Of a stretch of DNA of 64,000 nt, positions 54,901 to 64,000 are shown one piece after another. The notes beneath the pieces were generated by a model. The model made no database searches. It saw only the letters and a program-made list of their open reading frames with translations, and was not told the DNA's origin. Source of the stretch: Protula sp. h YS-2021 (taxonomy: Eukaryota > Annelida > Polychaeta > Sabellida > Serpulidae); assembly GCA_949752745.1 (NCBI GenBank), contig OX457028.1:19720221-19784220 (forward strand), written 5' to 3'. A program made the translations under genes and the position numbers. Numbering within the stretch: the first letter of the stretch is position 1; each line of letters starts with the position of its first letter.

Positions 54901-57900
54901 CGACCACTTTTGAAAGTGTCAAAAATTGATCTCATTTCTAATGCTCTTCATAATTGTAATAGAACGAAAATGGTCTTATTTCAGAGATATATTCAGCAAT
55001 CATGATGTGACGTCAATTGTGATGTGACGTCAATGCCAGGAGACAAAAATGTTATTAAAATAAGTTCCCATGCACTATACATGGGATCAGTTTTAATATC
55101 ATTGTTGTTTCGTGGCATCAGGGATTTGACTGCCTGGGACCGTATTCACAAAAGTTAACTGAACAGTTAATTGATTCCGTTAACTGTTCCGCTAGCAACC
55201 AGAACGTCTGAAAGTTAATTAATAAATTTGACCTGTTTAGCAAAATAAATCCACCTAAAAATTATTTACATAATACACCTAGATTAGCTGAATTTCGCTT
55301 CTGGGGTCACAGATAACTATGCAATTAACTTTTGTGAATGCGGAGCCTGCGGTTTATTATTTATTAATAAAGATAAATCCATTTTTGCGTGCCATCGGGA
55401 AGTAAACCCTCGTTTGTTATCTGGTAGCCATTGCCAATCAAGTCAAAGGTGCATGATTCAATAAAAAGCTATAAAGACGCCACAGCCCTCCTTAGAAGCC
55501 TTGCTGAATATTTAAACAGGGCCGATTCCTTTGTACTCTCCTGTCATTTCTTACTTTTATTATTTCTTTTTATGTTGGTATTAAGATGTAAGCCAGTGAC
55601 AGAGAAAATGGCCACGAATGCAGTTTGAACAGAGTTCGCTGAGATAAGCCAATTTTATTCAGTCGTAAAAGTGACGCAGGCGATATAATAATGAGGGCAA
55701 TTGCGTCATTGTTTCTTCTCAGTCAGGGTGGATGGGATGCGGGGGGGGGGGGGGGTGGAATGCATGAGAGAATCAGATCTTGTTGTTTCTTGTCACAGTG
55801 TATGGAAATAGTATAACTGGGACCCCGGAGACTACTCATCGGTCACCATGCGTGCCCATGGCGTTTCAAACGACCCCCTGAAAAGCGTCAGATTTGAAGA
55901 ACACCCTCTTTTTTAACCACACTCTAACAAGTTGTGAATTTCACCCCATAAACATGGAGTGTCAAATGAGACAGCCCTTCATACCAAACCATGTATTCGT
56001 GGATGCATGCCCAGCAAGCGCGCACATGCACACATCACAGAATGAAGACTTGACACACACTTGTGCGTGCACAATTTTTGGACTGCCAAATGAAAAAAAA
56101 AAAAACCATTATATCAAGTTATGTGCACAATGTTTGGGTCTACCTTTTCTGTTGTATCCCAAGCGCAGTTCAGAAATAATTCCTCTTTTTAATAAAAAAA
56201 AACGGGAAATTGAATAAAAATTATCCTTCCACCCACTCCCCCCTCCCCCGTTCCTCCTTTACCAAGGATGGACGGTTGCTCAACATTGTGGTTTCTCAAC
56301 TATCCTTTTTTTAAAGAAAATACCTAATTTTGTGTTTTACTTGGGCTGTTTCTTCTCTGCGCAGGCAGAGGTATGCTTTCTCATGTTATTTCATTTCACG
56401 TGTTTAAGGGAATATCTCTGCGCCAGCTGTTAAGTCTTGAAATTACATTAATTTAATTTAATCTGTCTGTCGCTGCATCTTCCATACTGGTCTATGACTC
56501 GTGACGTCACACACGTCCAGGGGAGTGTCGGAGTAAGGCATGGTTATATGTTAGCAATTCACTGGCTCTCAGTGAAGCATGGCACATCTCATCACACGCG
56601 AAAGAGAAATGTTAGCTGGAAAATGATTTGCCTGTCAGTCACCAAGGCTGAGAAGGAATGACGTACGGGTTGGAGAGCGAACAGTACCCATACGTGTGGA
56701 TATTGAATCTGGTTAAAAGTGGCTAAAATTACGTGCTGGTGTCTTTCACTGCATACGTTCATATGGGCAAATATAGCTGTCATATCATGGTCATAAAGTT
56801 ATTTTGTTTTTTTTACTCAATTAATTGTCCTAATTAATGCAATGTCGCTCTATTTTTAGGATCATCACGGTGACTGGTCATGCTGAGATGAGGAGGGAAG
56901 TGGGCTTAACCCTACTATTCAGTAGCGTTGAAAATATTTAAAAAAGGGGGTTTTAAAACATTTTTTACGCAAGCCCTTGCCCTGCACTAGATATTATTAG
57001 ACAGTGAAGCGATTGTTCACACGTCTTTATGGTCTCCAAATAAGTACTCTTTGCAGTAACATGAAAAAAAAACTGCAGCTCATTGTAAAATCCATTACCT
57101 TTTACAGAGGATGAAAAAGCTCTGAAATGGAATTATTTCACAGGTTATGCCCGTAGCCATTTTATAACTGTTACGTCAGAACTGGTGGATTCTTTTTCTT
57201 CACAAAAATTGGTTCCAGGTAACACTCAGTGAACTGTGAAATGGCTTACTGTTTTGCGTTTTAGATGTGTGTATCTAACTATATAGACCTGGTCTCTATA
57301 GACTGATGTAAAAGTCATTTAGCAGCTTGTGTGTTTTATTTAACCCAAAGTGACCCGCAAATTTTTCACTAATTGACATGACCTTTTGTTGGAGAACCAG
57401 TCACAAAACAAGAATATGGTATGATCTTTAAAAAATACAATATATTGACAGCAACAACTGGTGCAGTATTTACATAGCTGTAACAATTGCCCAAATGGTT
57501 AAGAATTTAAATGTGAAATTTATTAATCTAGTTTTGATTCTGAATAGGCAGTATAACCTTCAACAACTGAGGCCAGGGCCAAGACTTAAATGATGGGAAA
57601 TAAAACAGTGATTAACAGAGCGTTTAGGACATTTCATCAGCTTAAATTGTCGGACTTTCCGTGGTTTCTAACCCTTAATTTACCTTATGCATCTTAGCTT
57701 TCTACTGACTATTACAGAAAACACACTAACGCACCAACTATTCTCTGTTGTTATGATATTCTCTGACAAAATGGTATCCGTAAAAGTGTTCCACCGTAAT
57801 GACCTGTTAACTTTTACCAAAGTGTTAAAAGCATAAGCCTCATGTCTACCTAAGACCACAGAATACTTTTTCCGCACGGTCTATCTCTGCCATTAATTAC

Positions 57901-59485
57901 GCCTCCCTTCGCCTTGTTAATTGATAATAATATAAAATATTTTCTGCGCTAAGTTCGTGAGGTAGCTGTAGATCCAGCGTTACATATCCGCATATTTATC
58001 TTACTGAGTTTCAGATACATCTAAATAAATTTTAGTTGTAACTGAATGAATCTCTGCTGTATCTACCTCAATATAAAAACTTAGAGTAAGTTATGTTGCT
58101 AAATATAGTTAGATGTCAAAATGGTTATTTCTAAAGAGATATATACCAGGTATCTCTATTTCCTGATATTTAAAATTAGGCATTAAAAGTTCCATGTATT
58201 CCGGACAGGCAAGGAAAAGAAAAGGACGAGTCAGTCAAGAGGCTGCCGTGTGACATCTGGAGGGGGCGGGGGCACACCTAAGCCATGGCGGGGATCCAGG
58301 AACAACCAACAGCCCCACCCCTGGGGCCCTCCGTTTTTTGTTATTACTCGAAGTTCGAAAATGTAGACAATTTTCTTACTAAGCCCAGAAGTTCCCAACC
58401 ACTCATACATCAATGTTTTGTGAAAAATATTTCTAAAATAGAGAGTAACTCCAAATCACTGTAAATTTTGTTCCATTTCGCAAGGTTTATCCCATTTCAG
58501 ATATTAAATGCAGTGGCTGTGTTCGATCGTGTAGGAGTTGAATGTGTATAATATATCATTACTAGAATTAATGAGAATCTTAGTTGCTGAAGAACTTGCT
58601 TTGATCTTTAAATATAGTAAATAAATCTATTATTTACCATATATCAATATCAATAATCCAAAGTTGTCAATCAATGCCCCCATCTTTGATGCCTATTAAG
58701 ATATATATGCTGGTCTTGCAGAAGGCTAGCTACCAAATGATAACAGCAAGCTGGTGATTTATGTATCTGTGCAACGAATAAATAGAATATACGCGTGCTG
58801 ATCCGAATGCTGATCCAGGATGATACATGTGTATGAGGACGTTCACCCATTTTTTTGGTTAAATATTAATTTGCAGTGCAGTACGATATGCTAGTTTGGT
58901 AATCTCTTCCCACTATGCATTCTAAGATTGATCCCATGTCGATTTGAGGTAGCGGCGTTGATTCCAACAATACAACAACAATACTTCTGACTGTACGTTG
59001 GTTGTGATTGGTTGCAACCAACGTCTTTGACACAATATGGAACGGACGTTGGGTGAGCAACATCGGCGTTGGATATATGTCGGACTCAATACAAAAACAA
59101 TCTCTTTGTGTTATCCCTCACCATGGTAACCATGACAGGTCACTTTGAAAGTAGACCGAAAGTCTAACTTCAAAGCCTTTTTTTCACAAATTCAGGGCGC
59201 TTTTTTTTTCTTTGGTTAAATAAACTGAATGTCGTGTAAATGATGCTCACTGATTTTTCTCTGTGTATATTTTTTTCACATGGACACTTACGTAACGATT
59301 CCAGCAGTTGGTGGTCAGGACCTGGTTCTTTTCATCCAGATCCAGTATCTGGATGAGAGCGAGGCCAAACTGTACATTGATGGTGTCTGACGTATTGAAC
59401 ACCGGGCGACCCACCACACCGACCTTCTCGTAATTCTCTAGTAAATGTTTGATCAGCCTCTTTTCGTCTGACAATGCCACCCCAT
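41744..59485 (-). CDS. Nicotinic acetylcholine receptor alpha-type subunit (eight exons; predicted anion channel)
   Basis: Eight minus-strand exons join with agreeing phases into about 490 residues: ligand-binding domain, Cys-loop, M1, M2, M3, intracellular loop, M4. The Cys-loop has C-x13-C ([15 protein letters not shown]). Loop B GSWTYDGF and loop [12 protein letters not shown] with vicinal cysteines mark an alpha-type, acetylcholine-binding subunit. The M1-M2 linker reads SPAKM instead of the usual SGEK(I/V): Pro at -2' and Ala at -1', the anion-selectivity signature known from glycine/GABA receptors and from molluscan anionic nAChRs. Acts as one subunit of a pentameric plasma-membrane channel in neurons or muscle. 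The signal-peptide exon, which must end in phase 1 upstream of 59485, was not found. Introns hold the 4 kb inverted-repeat element and several small repeats. Confidence 0.93.
42556..42674 (-). CDS. nAChR exon 7: M3
   Basis: Acceptor tttgttgcag, donor AAACA/gtaaga. Encodes [20 protein letters not shown] then the cytoplasmic start [14 protein letters not shown]3 directly follows PLIG of exon 6. 119 bp, phase 1 to 0. Confidence 0.94.
42715..42802. repeat. (TG)n microsatellite
   Basis: About 40 TG units with one interruption, in the nAChR intron close to exon 7. Confidence 0.95.
42864..42869. repeat. Target duplication, left, of the 4 kb inverted-repeat element
   Basis: CCTGTG, identical to 46858-46863. 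Confidence 0.88.
42870..43952. repeat. Left terminal inverted repeat
   Basis: Pairs with 45233-46857. From the end inwards: six TGACGTCA sites, three of them as CCGGAAGTGACGTCA; two GTTGTCATGGCAAC palindromes (43027, 43137); about a dozen GTAAACA/TTTGTAAACAAA units (43160-43350); CT/CA simple repeats; then a unit with 'attgacggatttgcatgaaac'. Confidence 0.85.
43974..44561 (+). CDS. C2H2-finger acidic protein of the inverted-repeat element, 195 aa
   Basis: Intact frame from ATG to TGA with AATAAA signals just downstream (44582-44605). One classical zinc finger near the N-terminus: [21 protein letters not shown] (C-x2-C-x12-H-x3-C, so a C2HC variant of C2H2). It is followed by a duplicated Ser/Glu repeat (SESESETD twice), a helical central domain (about residues 60-155) rich in Tyr, Phe and charged residues, and a strongly acidic C-terminus. 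No catalytic motif. Candidate DNA-binding accessory or packaging protein of the element. It is the only gene between the arms. Confidence 0.75.
   Translation: MESQSVNMTEKNAHACTECGALYNSQEALFKHMEHCVEGDDDGRSESESETDSESESETDSVWYDMVQEVYDEYDTKFQEKVSEYEEQGLEDARELASDDFRPIYKRRLKQLFMRLFKYAQRLQQNEHYETILEDFNYFVDEKHYEYSKALKAAIRRNDAFFEELLDEEEEDESSDEENDMDASEQSEADEEKFI
44705..44975. repeat. GAACATGTTC tandem array
   Basis: Repeated GTTGAACATGTT and GAACATGTTCAAC words, each palindromic, in higher-order units of about 54 bp. Because of the symmetry, long open frames (Val-Glu-His or Leu-Asn-Met repeats) appear on both strands; these are artefacts. Confidence 0.9.
45233..46857. repeat. Right terminal inverted repeat
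   Basis: Reverse complement of the left arm but longer, because the inner ~145-bp unit (atccgtcaatcataacaaaag ... ccagctgcgcaaccagtcc) is tandemly duplicated and the GTAAACA array is expanded. It contains a (GT)n(GA)n tract near 45918-45962. Confidence 0.85.
46858..46863. repeat. Target duplication, right
   Basis: CCTGTG, identical to 42864-42869. Confidence 0.88.
47319..47415. repeat. Short inverted repeat (hairpin element)
   Basis: GTGCTTTGTATGGGATTTGA at the left pairs with TCGAATCCCATACAAAGCAC at the right, and GGTGGAAGGCC pairs with GGCCTTCCATG nearer the centre. Arms are about 35 bp with few mismatches and a loop of about 30 bp. In an nAChR intron. Confidence 0.8.
47664..47750 (-). 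CDS. nAChR exon 6: M2 pore helix
   Basis: Acceptor gttgtttcag, donor ATAG/gtagtt. Encodes [20 protein letters not shown] then [10 protein letters not shown]. Aligned from Lys 0': 2' Val, 6' Asn, 9' Val (normally Leu), 13' Val, 20' Glu. Phases 1 and 1. The substitutions at 2', 6' and 9' are unusual for an nAChR pore. Confidence 0.92.
47751..48415. other. nAChR intron sequence
   Basis: Non-coding, with G-rich tracts near 48085 and 48180-48210. No gene seen. Confidence 0.6.
48416..48840. repeat. Two diverged ~185-bp units with GACGGACGG tail
   Basis: Both units contain 'ggaaat(tt/cc)catg', 'tgaccttgaa', 'cgacgcaa(g/a)gtcacc' and 'tttga(t/c)tgaaat' in order. The second ends in repeated GACGGACGGA, a tail seen on many interspersed repeats of molluscs. 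In an nAChR intron. Confidence 0.6.
48892..48997 (-). CDS. nAChR exon 5: M1 and selectivity linker
   Basis: Acceptor tttaatgcag, donor TTAG/gtaagt. Encodes [20 protein letters not shown], then [16 protein letters not shown]. The PC in M1 is conserved. The linker ESPAK is the anion-type signature. 106 bp, phase 0 to 1. Confidence 0.93.
49967..50150. repeat. Interspersed repeat S, copy 1
   Basis: Shares 'agctgacctctgatgag', 'tagttccgctctttta', 'ttttcgcggaatc' and 'acacaacagaccgaaccgcc' in order with 62162-62345. Probably a SINE or MITE; ends not certain. Confidence 0.7.
50312..50524 (-). CDS. nAChR exon 4: loops B and C
   Basis: Acceptor ctcatacag, donor AAAG/gtttgt. Opens with the second cysteine of the Cys-loop ([14 protein letters not shown]) and includes the loop B Trp and Tyr-rich loop C with the vicinal cysteine pair [11 protein letters not shown]. 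Ends HLVLRRK at the base of M1. 213 bp, phase 0 to 0. Confidence 0.95.
50857..50992 (-). CDS. nAChR exon 3: beta-sheet core and first Cys of Cys-loop
   Basis: Acceptor tgtttttag, donor TTCAG/gtgacg. Encodes [20 protein letters not shown], then [20 protein letters not shown] and PFDVQ. Phase 2 to 0. KSSC-x-ID-x-T-x-FPFD is the family signature. Confidence 0.94.
51600..52008. other. Intron with G-run and C-run
   Basis: A G-run near 51745 and a C-run near 51913 flank otherwise unremarkable sequence. Confidence 0.6.
52009..52228. repeat. 31-bp minisatellite, seven units
   Basis: Units of ggtaacacatatgataccaa followed by gtggcacccct, nearly perfect. All three minus frames stay open because 31 is not a multiple of 3 and the unit lacks stops; no protein is implied. 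Confidence 0.95.
52498..52531. repeat. G-rich tract
   Basis: ggtggtggggggggga followed by gggcaggggggggg, a candidate G-quadruplex former. Confidence 0.85.
52790..52899 (-). CDS. nAChR exon 2: 110-bp exon
   Basis: Acceptor tatttcgcag, donor AACTA/gtaagc. Encodes [20 protein letters not shown] then [17 protein letters not shown]-x-P-x-(D/E)-(Y/F)-GG and IW-x-PD-x-x-LYN are diagnostic. The 110-bp length and phase 2 end match the conserved 110-bp nAChR exon of other animals. Confidence 0.95.
53319..53735. mobile_element. Foldback MITE
   Basis: Arms of about 130 bp: GCTGCCCTCTGATTAG at the left, GCTGTCATCTGATTGG reading in from the right. Both then pass through 'cagaac', 'gtcgat' and 'catgtaacaaagcat' in the same order. 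A central loop of about 170 bp has no coding frame. In the nAChR intron. Confidence 0.7.
54481..54813 (-). other. Unassigned 110-codon frame with signal-like segment
   Basis: A relatively GC/CpG-rich island with one open frame. An internal Met begins [20 protein letters not shown], followed by a hydrophobic run. It looks like a signal peptide or small membrane protein. It lies between nAChR exons 1 and 2, so it cannot be that gene's missing first exon. No family recognised. Confidence 0.25.
55140..55343. mobile_element. 204-bp MITE
   Basis: Terminal inverted repeats CCGTATTCACAAAAGTTAA / TTAACTTTTGTGAATGCGG with one mismatch. Resembles the ends of the Harbinger remnant at 25.1 kb (GTATTCAC). 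No coding capacity. Confidence 0.8.
55344..58929. other. Long nAChR intron segment
   Basis: Intron 1-2 of the receptor gene. It holds a G-run (55740), an A-run (56095) and scattered short frames without motifs. I see no exon, RNA gene or clear mobile element. Confidence 0.5.
58930..59165. repeat. Dispersed repeat, sister of 1080-1450
   Basis: TTGGTTGTGA, CGTTGG, GGCGTTGGATAT and ACCATGACAGGTCAC blocks in the same order as at 1.1-1.4 kb. Several blocks are locally palindromic (GGTTGCAACC). Confidence 0.5.
59292..59485 (-). CDS. nAChR exon 1 (of those found): start of mature ligand-binding domain
   Basis: Acceptor tattttctag, donor GTTAC/gtaagt. Encodes [20 protein letters not shown] and [20 protein letters not shown], ending NCWNRY. 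This is the canonical N-terminal helix and loop D region of nAChR subunits. It needs an upstream phase-1 exon for the signal peptide. 194 bp, phase 1 to 0. Confidence 0.93.
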
Positions 59486-59747
59486 CTAGAAAATAAAAAA
59501 AGAAGATAATGTCATTCATTTACTGATTATCTTACACTCCATGAAGACTTTCCTTCTGGTAATATCGCCCGTAAGCCTCTCCCTCTCTCACCAATCTTCT
59601 CCAGCCCTCATAGTTCCACTGCAAAATAAGAGGGTTACGGCTGAGAGGAGACCGATGGGAGATATAGTCCCTCTTTGTCACCATAATAAGTTCGAGCTAA
59701 TAGTTTATTCCACCGAATAACTGTCTCTCTGTTATTTAATTACGAAA

Positions 59748-60252
59748 CTAGAAGCTCATTCCGCTAGCGAAATGGTGAACACTTGACAAAAATTAAAACG
59801 CAAAAATACTGGCTTCAATGGGTTATTTCTTGAATAATATATTGCAAACAACACAGCTTGAATACGTCTTATAAGCCAAGTAGTGTTTAGTTTCTGTTGA
59901 CTTAAGGTTTTATTGACTGATCTAGCATACACAGTGAGAGCTCGCACAAAGCTCACTGAGCAACTGTGTGTGATGTGGCTTAAATGCTATGCATTAACTT
60001 GCAAAAAATACACTCTTTTCACATGGCGTTTTAACAAAGAAAACGAAATCAAAGGCGAAAATAAAAAGTGACATGCACATGTTCAGATCAAGCTCTTCAT
60101 AAGTCCCAAGTTTCATGGTCGTAGGGCCCATAGTGTCAGAGAAGAAGAAGACACAAAAAATCGGAAAAAGTGTCAAGAAGAAAAAAAAAAAGGACGAATT
60201 TTGCTCGCACAAATTCATATAACTCTTGCAAGCCAAAGGCTTGTCAAGTGTT
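59748..60252 (-). mobile_element. Helentron-type element, family R1, copy 4
   Basis: Minus-strand copy with intact ends: AACACTTGACAAGCC start, internal TTGTCAAGTGTT, CGCTAGCG stem-loop, GCTTCTAG end and T on both sides. It closely matches copies 1 and 3, some 54 kb away. It lies 5' of the nAChR exon. Confidence 0.74.
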
Positions 60253-61061
60253 AAATATCAGTTTGTTGTTTCAGCAGAGCCTGGGGAGTATATACTTAGA
60301 GGCCCAGGATGGGCACTTGGTAGCAGATGTGTTAGCGTGCGTGTCCAAAAAATAAAGTTAAAAAAGCACTGGGAAATGGGGTAGCTTTGACTCCAGAAGC
60401 GGATAGCCAATTTCGTTAAAAGGGGAGCGGGCGGTCACTGTAAGCATTATACGCGGGTACTTCCCCCCACCCCCGCATGGTAACCAGTTAATACGTGAAT
60501 ACCCCCCACCCCCTCCCCCCAACCCGATGAACCCAAATAGTTTTGTCCCTTGGGGCCACTGAGTATCATGTATGCTACCATGCATGTCCCAAAAGATACG
60601 GAGAAAGGGGGTAAAATTGAGACCACGCAGGGTGGGTAGGGGGTGGTGTGGGATTGTAGTTGTGACAGGTTTTTTAAAGTTATGATCAAGACAAAACAAG
60701 GAAAATACGAAATAAAAAGGGTATTTGGATTGGGAGAGTTGGGGGGGGGGGGGTAGATGGAGTTGATTTCTGGCATACCGGACCCTCCAATGTTTACAGA
60801 AGGTTTTCATTCTGCTTTGAGGAGGGTCTCCTGCATGGAGTTCGTATGCTGGGAAGGTCTGTGTGTGTATGAGGTGGGGGAAGGGGGAGTCTTAACTATA
60901 AGTCATTATTATGGTACAATAACGGGTAATACTTTACCACGGACTTGTGAGGTAACCGGAAAGCACCTGCCAAGCACTGATGTAGACAGTTTTATGCACT
61001 GGAGAAAACTACACCTTTTTTGCCATATATTTCTTTCTTTGCCATTAGAGGTTGTTTATTA
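60253..61061. other. Intergenic, G/C-rich tracts
   Basis: C-rich (60465-60520) and G-rich (60738-60753) tracts. The 150-codon minus frame is a by-product of these tracts. No gene seen; promoters of the divergent nAChR and sulfotransferase genes could lie in this interval. Confidence 0.45.
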
Positions 61062-61289
61062 TTAGAGGTCCTGGCATGTAAGTGCTTCGTTGGTGCCATT
61101 GTCAAATAAAAGAATGTTGCACTTGCATATTGAGTACGTAGTGCATTGAGGATCGATCGAACGGATCAGCTTAACGTAGCCCGGGAAGTTCGGAGGTAGT
61201 TCTTCTCTTAAAGGCTTTCGGTAGTTTTTGGGGCCATCGTACGTAGGGAAAATTAGTGACGTCATCCACATCTTTCGAAATAAGCTCAT
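61062..61289 (-). other. Unassigned 75-codon frame
   Basis: Non-repetitive frame, MSLFRKMWMTSLIFPTYDGP then a basic/Pro segment and four cysteines, ending in TAA overlapping an AATAAA-like signal. Composition looks protein-like, but there is no upstream exon or family match. It could be a terminal exon or chance. Confidence 0.25.
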
Positions 61290-61818
61290 GCCTATTGCAA
61301 ACCATCACTTAATTTTCATCGTACAATTTGACTATTTTGTTTGTCCTTCGAAGTTCTGAAAACCCTGCATCTCCTCGCCCCCACCCTATCTCTTCCACGT
61401 AAAATGTACTACAGTATTGCCTTAAAAACATGCTGTGAAAGAGACCAGTTAATTTTTCATGCGGCGAATCAATGATCGGACAGTCAGTTGAATCTATGTG
61501 TTTGCTTTGGATAAAGTTATATTTAGCTGACATGCTTTCAAAAATCGATATAATACCGTAAATACACATGCAAAGACAGAACTAAGTACGCACTCAATTC
61601 AATAAAGTTCTTGCAAACCCAGTAGCAAGGATAGCTAAGTGCGAATGAAGAAGGGTCTTTTTATAGCCTCACGAGTTCAGAACATGTAAAAATATAAATT
61701 ATACCGCTTCTAAGGGGTGTATAGCGCTGGTGTGCTTTAAAATTGTGTTTTCCAGCAGTCACTTGAGAAATCGCACGCCGAGAGAGAATTTGGAGTATTC
61801 AATTTTTGGTGACAAAAG

Positions 61819-62032
61819 ATGCTTAAAAATATAACAGAGCAAGAATCCATTATGAGGTTTCTGAAGACCAAATGTGTGTATCTGGTGCTACTGGGATTCG
61901 GTACTGCATGTGTACTCCGCTACTTGTGGAGACCAGAAGGTAGTACTGAATATAGAACACAGGTAACGCTGCACTCGTCAACACCAGGGGCCGCACATGA
62001 ACAAAATGCTCACGCGCCAAGCCTTTTGTCAG
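61819..62032 (+). CDS. Carbohydrate sulfotransferase 15-like, exon 1
   Basis: ATG at 61819 or, after 11 codons, at 61852 (MRFLKTKCVYLVLLGF). Encodes a short cytoplasmic end, a signal-anchor helix (about residues 18-33) and a stem region, giving type II Golgi topology. Donor TCAG/gtaaga, phase 1. Function is inferred from exon 3. Confidence 0.7.
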
Positions 62033-62161
62033 GTAAGACGTTTATGCTGCACAGTAAGCCAGGATATAACATATTACTTGTGATATGCAGTTGGTCTTTC
62101 AGATTCAATATCTAACAAAATAGTTTCAATATCCAAAATCTCTTTGGACGTTGTTATAAAA

Positions 62162-62345
62162 CAGCTGACCTCTGATGAGATCTTTCTATTATGTATAAAC
62201 ACAGAGAGGATGTATATTTAAAAAATAGTTCCGCTCTTTTATGAGTATTGTTTTCGCGGAATCCCCAGAGGGGCTGCGGAGTAAAAAAGGTGTTATACAC
62301 AACAGACCAAACCGCCGAAGAGGTTGGCTGTTGCACAACAACACT
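62162..62345. repeat. Interspersed repeat S, copy 2
   Basis: Homologue of 49967-50150, here in intron 1 of the sulfotransferase gene and in the opposite sense relative to its host gene. Confidence 0.7.
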
Positions 62346-62627
62346 CTTTGGACAGACCGCTGATGACGTAATATGATTGACGTCTACAAGACCTCCCATT
62401 GGCACCCAAACAAAGCTTTACTGTAGTATTCTTGATCCATTATAAAAAAAGATGTATGTGTGGTGCAATTTACACATTCACTTAGAAGCTGTGATTTTTT
62501 AAATATTTCTTTTAAAATTTGATCAATATAAAATCTACCGATGCGGTTCATATGGCACAGTGATGAAAATAATGATACTTCTCAGCTCAGACCTATTTAT
62601 AATATCGCGGCTTTTTTTCTTTTTTAG

Positions 62628-62753
62628 TTCGGGATGAAAACAAGAGAATTCACCGGCGCGATGACTTAAGTGTCAGTGGTTTCAACATCCATGACGTGAC
62701 GCTTGACTTTTTGGACGGCTACAAAAACCCCTGCATCTTAGAGGAGAACGCCA
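62628..62753 (+). CDS. Carbohydrate sulfotransferase 15-like, exon 2
   Basis: Acceptor cttttttag, donor GCCA/gtgagt, phases 1 and 1. Encodes a stem segment with RDDLSVSGFNIHD and YKNPCILEEN. The NPC-x4-E element resembles the segment preceding the catalytic domain in CHST15-type enzymes. Confidence 0.72.
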
Positions 62754-63814
<1,061 letters not shown>

Positions 63815-64000
63815 AACCTAAAAGACTGATTAACGATGCACAGTACAGCAACAACGAATACTACAAACTCGGCGGCTTCCGGGACCTTTTCAAAACCATC
63901 CACCCAACAGTGATACGCTCGGATAAGGGACCGTGTCAAAAAGACCAGTGCAGACTTCGCTGTTTCCCATACTTTATTGTCTTTGGAGTGGCGGAATCAG
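63815..64000 (+). CDS. Carbohydrate sulfotransferase 15-like, exon 3 (runs off window)
   Basis: Acceptor tgttcttccag, continuing in phase. Encodes YYKLGGFRDLFKTIHPTVIR, a cysteine-flanked segment (CQKDQCRLRC) and FPYFIVFGVAES at the edge, where the 5'-phosphosulfate (PAPS) loop of sulfotransferases begins (typically ...G-x-x-KSGTT). CHST15-type enzymes sulfate GalNAc-4-sulfate at C6 in chondroitin, in the Golgi. Here the loop reads AES where AKS or PKS/PKC is usual, so a Glu replaces the PAPS-contacting Lys. The enzyme may be altered in activity, or the assignment to a relative is imperfect. Confidence 0.72.

Noticed and set aside
60358..60810. 150-codon minus-strand frame with Pro/Gly-rich segments
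   Set aside because: Follows C-rich and G-rich tracts. No motif, start context or splice context.

Overview
This 64 kb window is eukaryotic nuclear DNA, most likely from a marine mollusc. The reasons are intron-split genes with GT/AG splice sites, many microsatellites and G-runs, Helentron-type, BEL, Gypsy, DIRS, Harbinger and LINE elements, and a nicotinic receptor subunit of a kind described from gastropods. No bacterial operon, rRNA, tRNA or CRISPR array was seen.

Host genes. (1) A nicotinic acetylcholine receptor alpha-type subunit lies on the minus strand (41744-59485). Eight coding exons can be joined with consistent phases and give about 490 residues; only the signal-peptide exon is missing. 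Its M1-M2 linker carries the Pro-Ala pair typical of anion-selective channels. (2) A two-exon, about 100-residue, BCMA/TACI-like TNF-receptor protein lies on the plus strand (22937-24980). (3) The first three exons of a type II membrane sulfotransferase resembling carbohydrate sulfotransferase 15 lie on the plus strand (61819-64000) and run off the window. Genes 1 and 3 are divergent, about 2.3 kb apart.

Mobile DNA fills most of the rest. 4.7-6.5 kb: three copies of a Helentron-type non-autonomous element (family R1; further copies at 26.6, 39.9 and 59.7-60.3 kb). 6.5-8.8 kb: a decayed DIRS-like retroelement. 9.1-13 kb: a second Helentron-type family (H) carrying arrays of AGGTCA-like half-sites. 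14.1-22.1 kb: a BEL/Pao LTR retrotransposon on the minus strand with an internal deletion, interrupted by a non-autonomous hAT element with perfect 8-bp duplications, itself holding a smaller inverted-repeat element. 23.5-24.6 kb: LINE remnants inside the TNFR intron. 25.1-26.0 kb: a PIF/Harbinger remnant. 27.4-39.7 kb: a 12.3 kb Gypsy-type, retrovirus-like element with gag, pol, chromodomain, a baculovirus-F-like envelope gene and two small intact accessory frames, inserted into an H element. 42.9-46.9 kb: a 4 kb element with over 1 kb terminal inverted repeats, a perfect 6-bp target duplication and one C2H2/acidic open frame (Polinton-like in form), sitting in an nAChR intron.

The most unusual items are the 4 kb inverted-repeat element with promoter-like ETS/CRE, RFX and forkhead motif arrays in its arms, the envelope-bearing chromodomain Gypsy element with accessory frames, the predicted acetylcholine-gated anion channel subunit, and the minimal BCMA-like receptor. 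All assignments are from reading the sequence; no database search was run.
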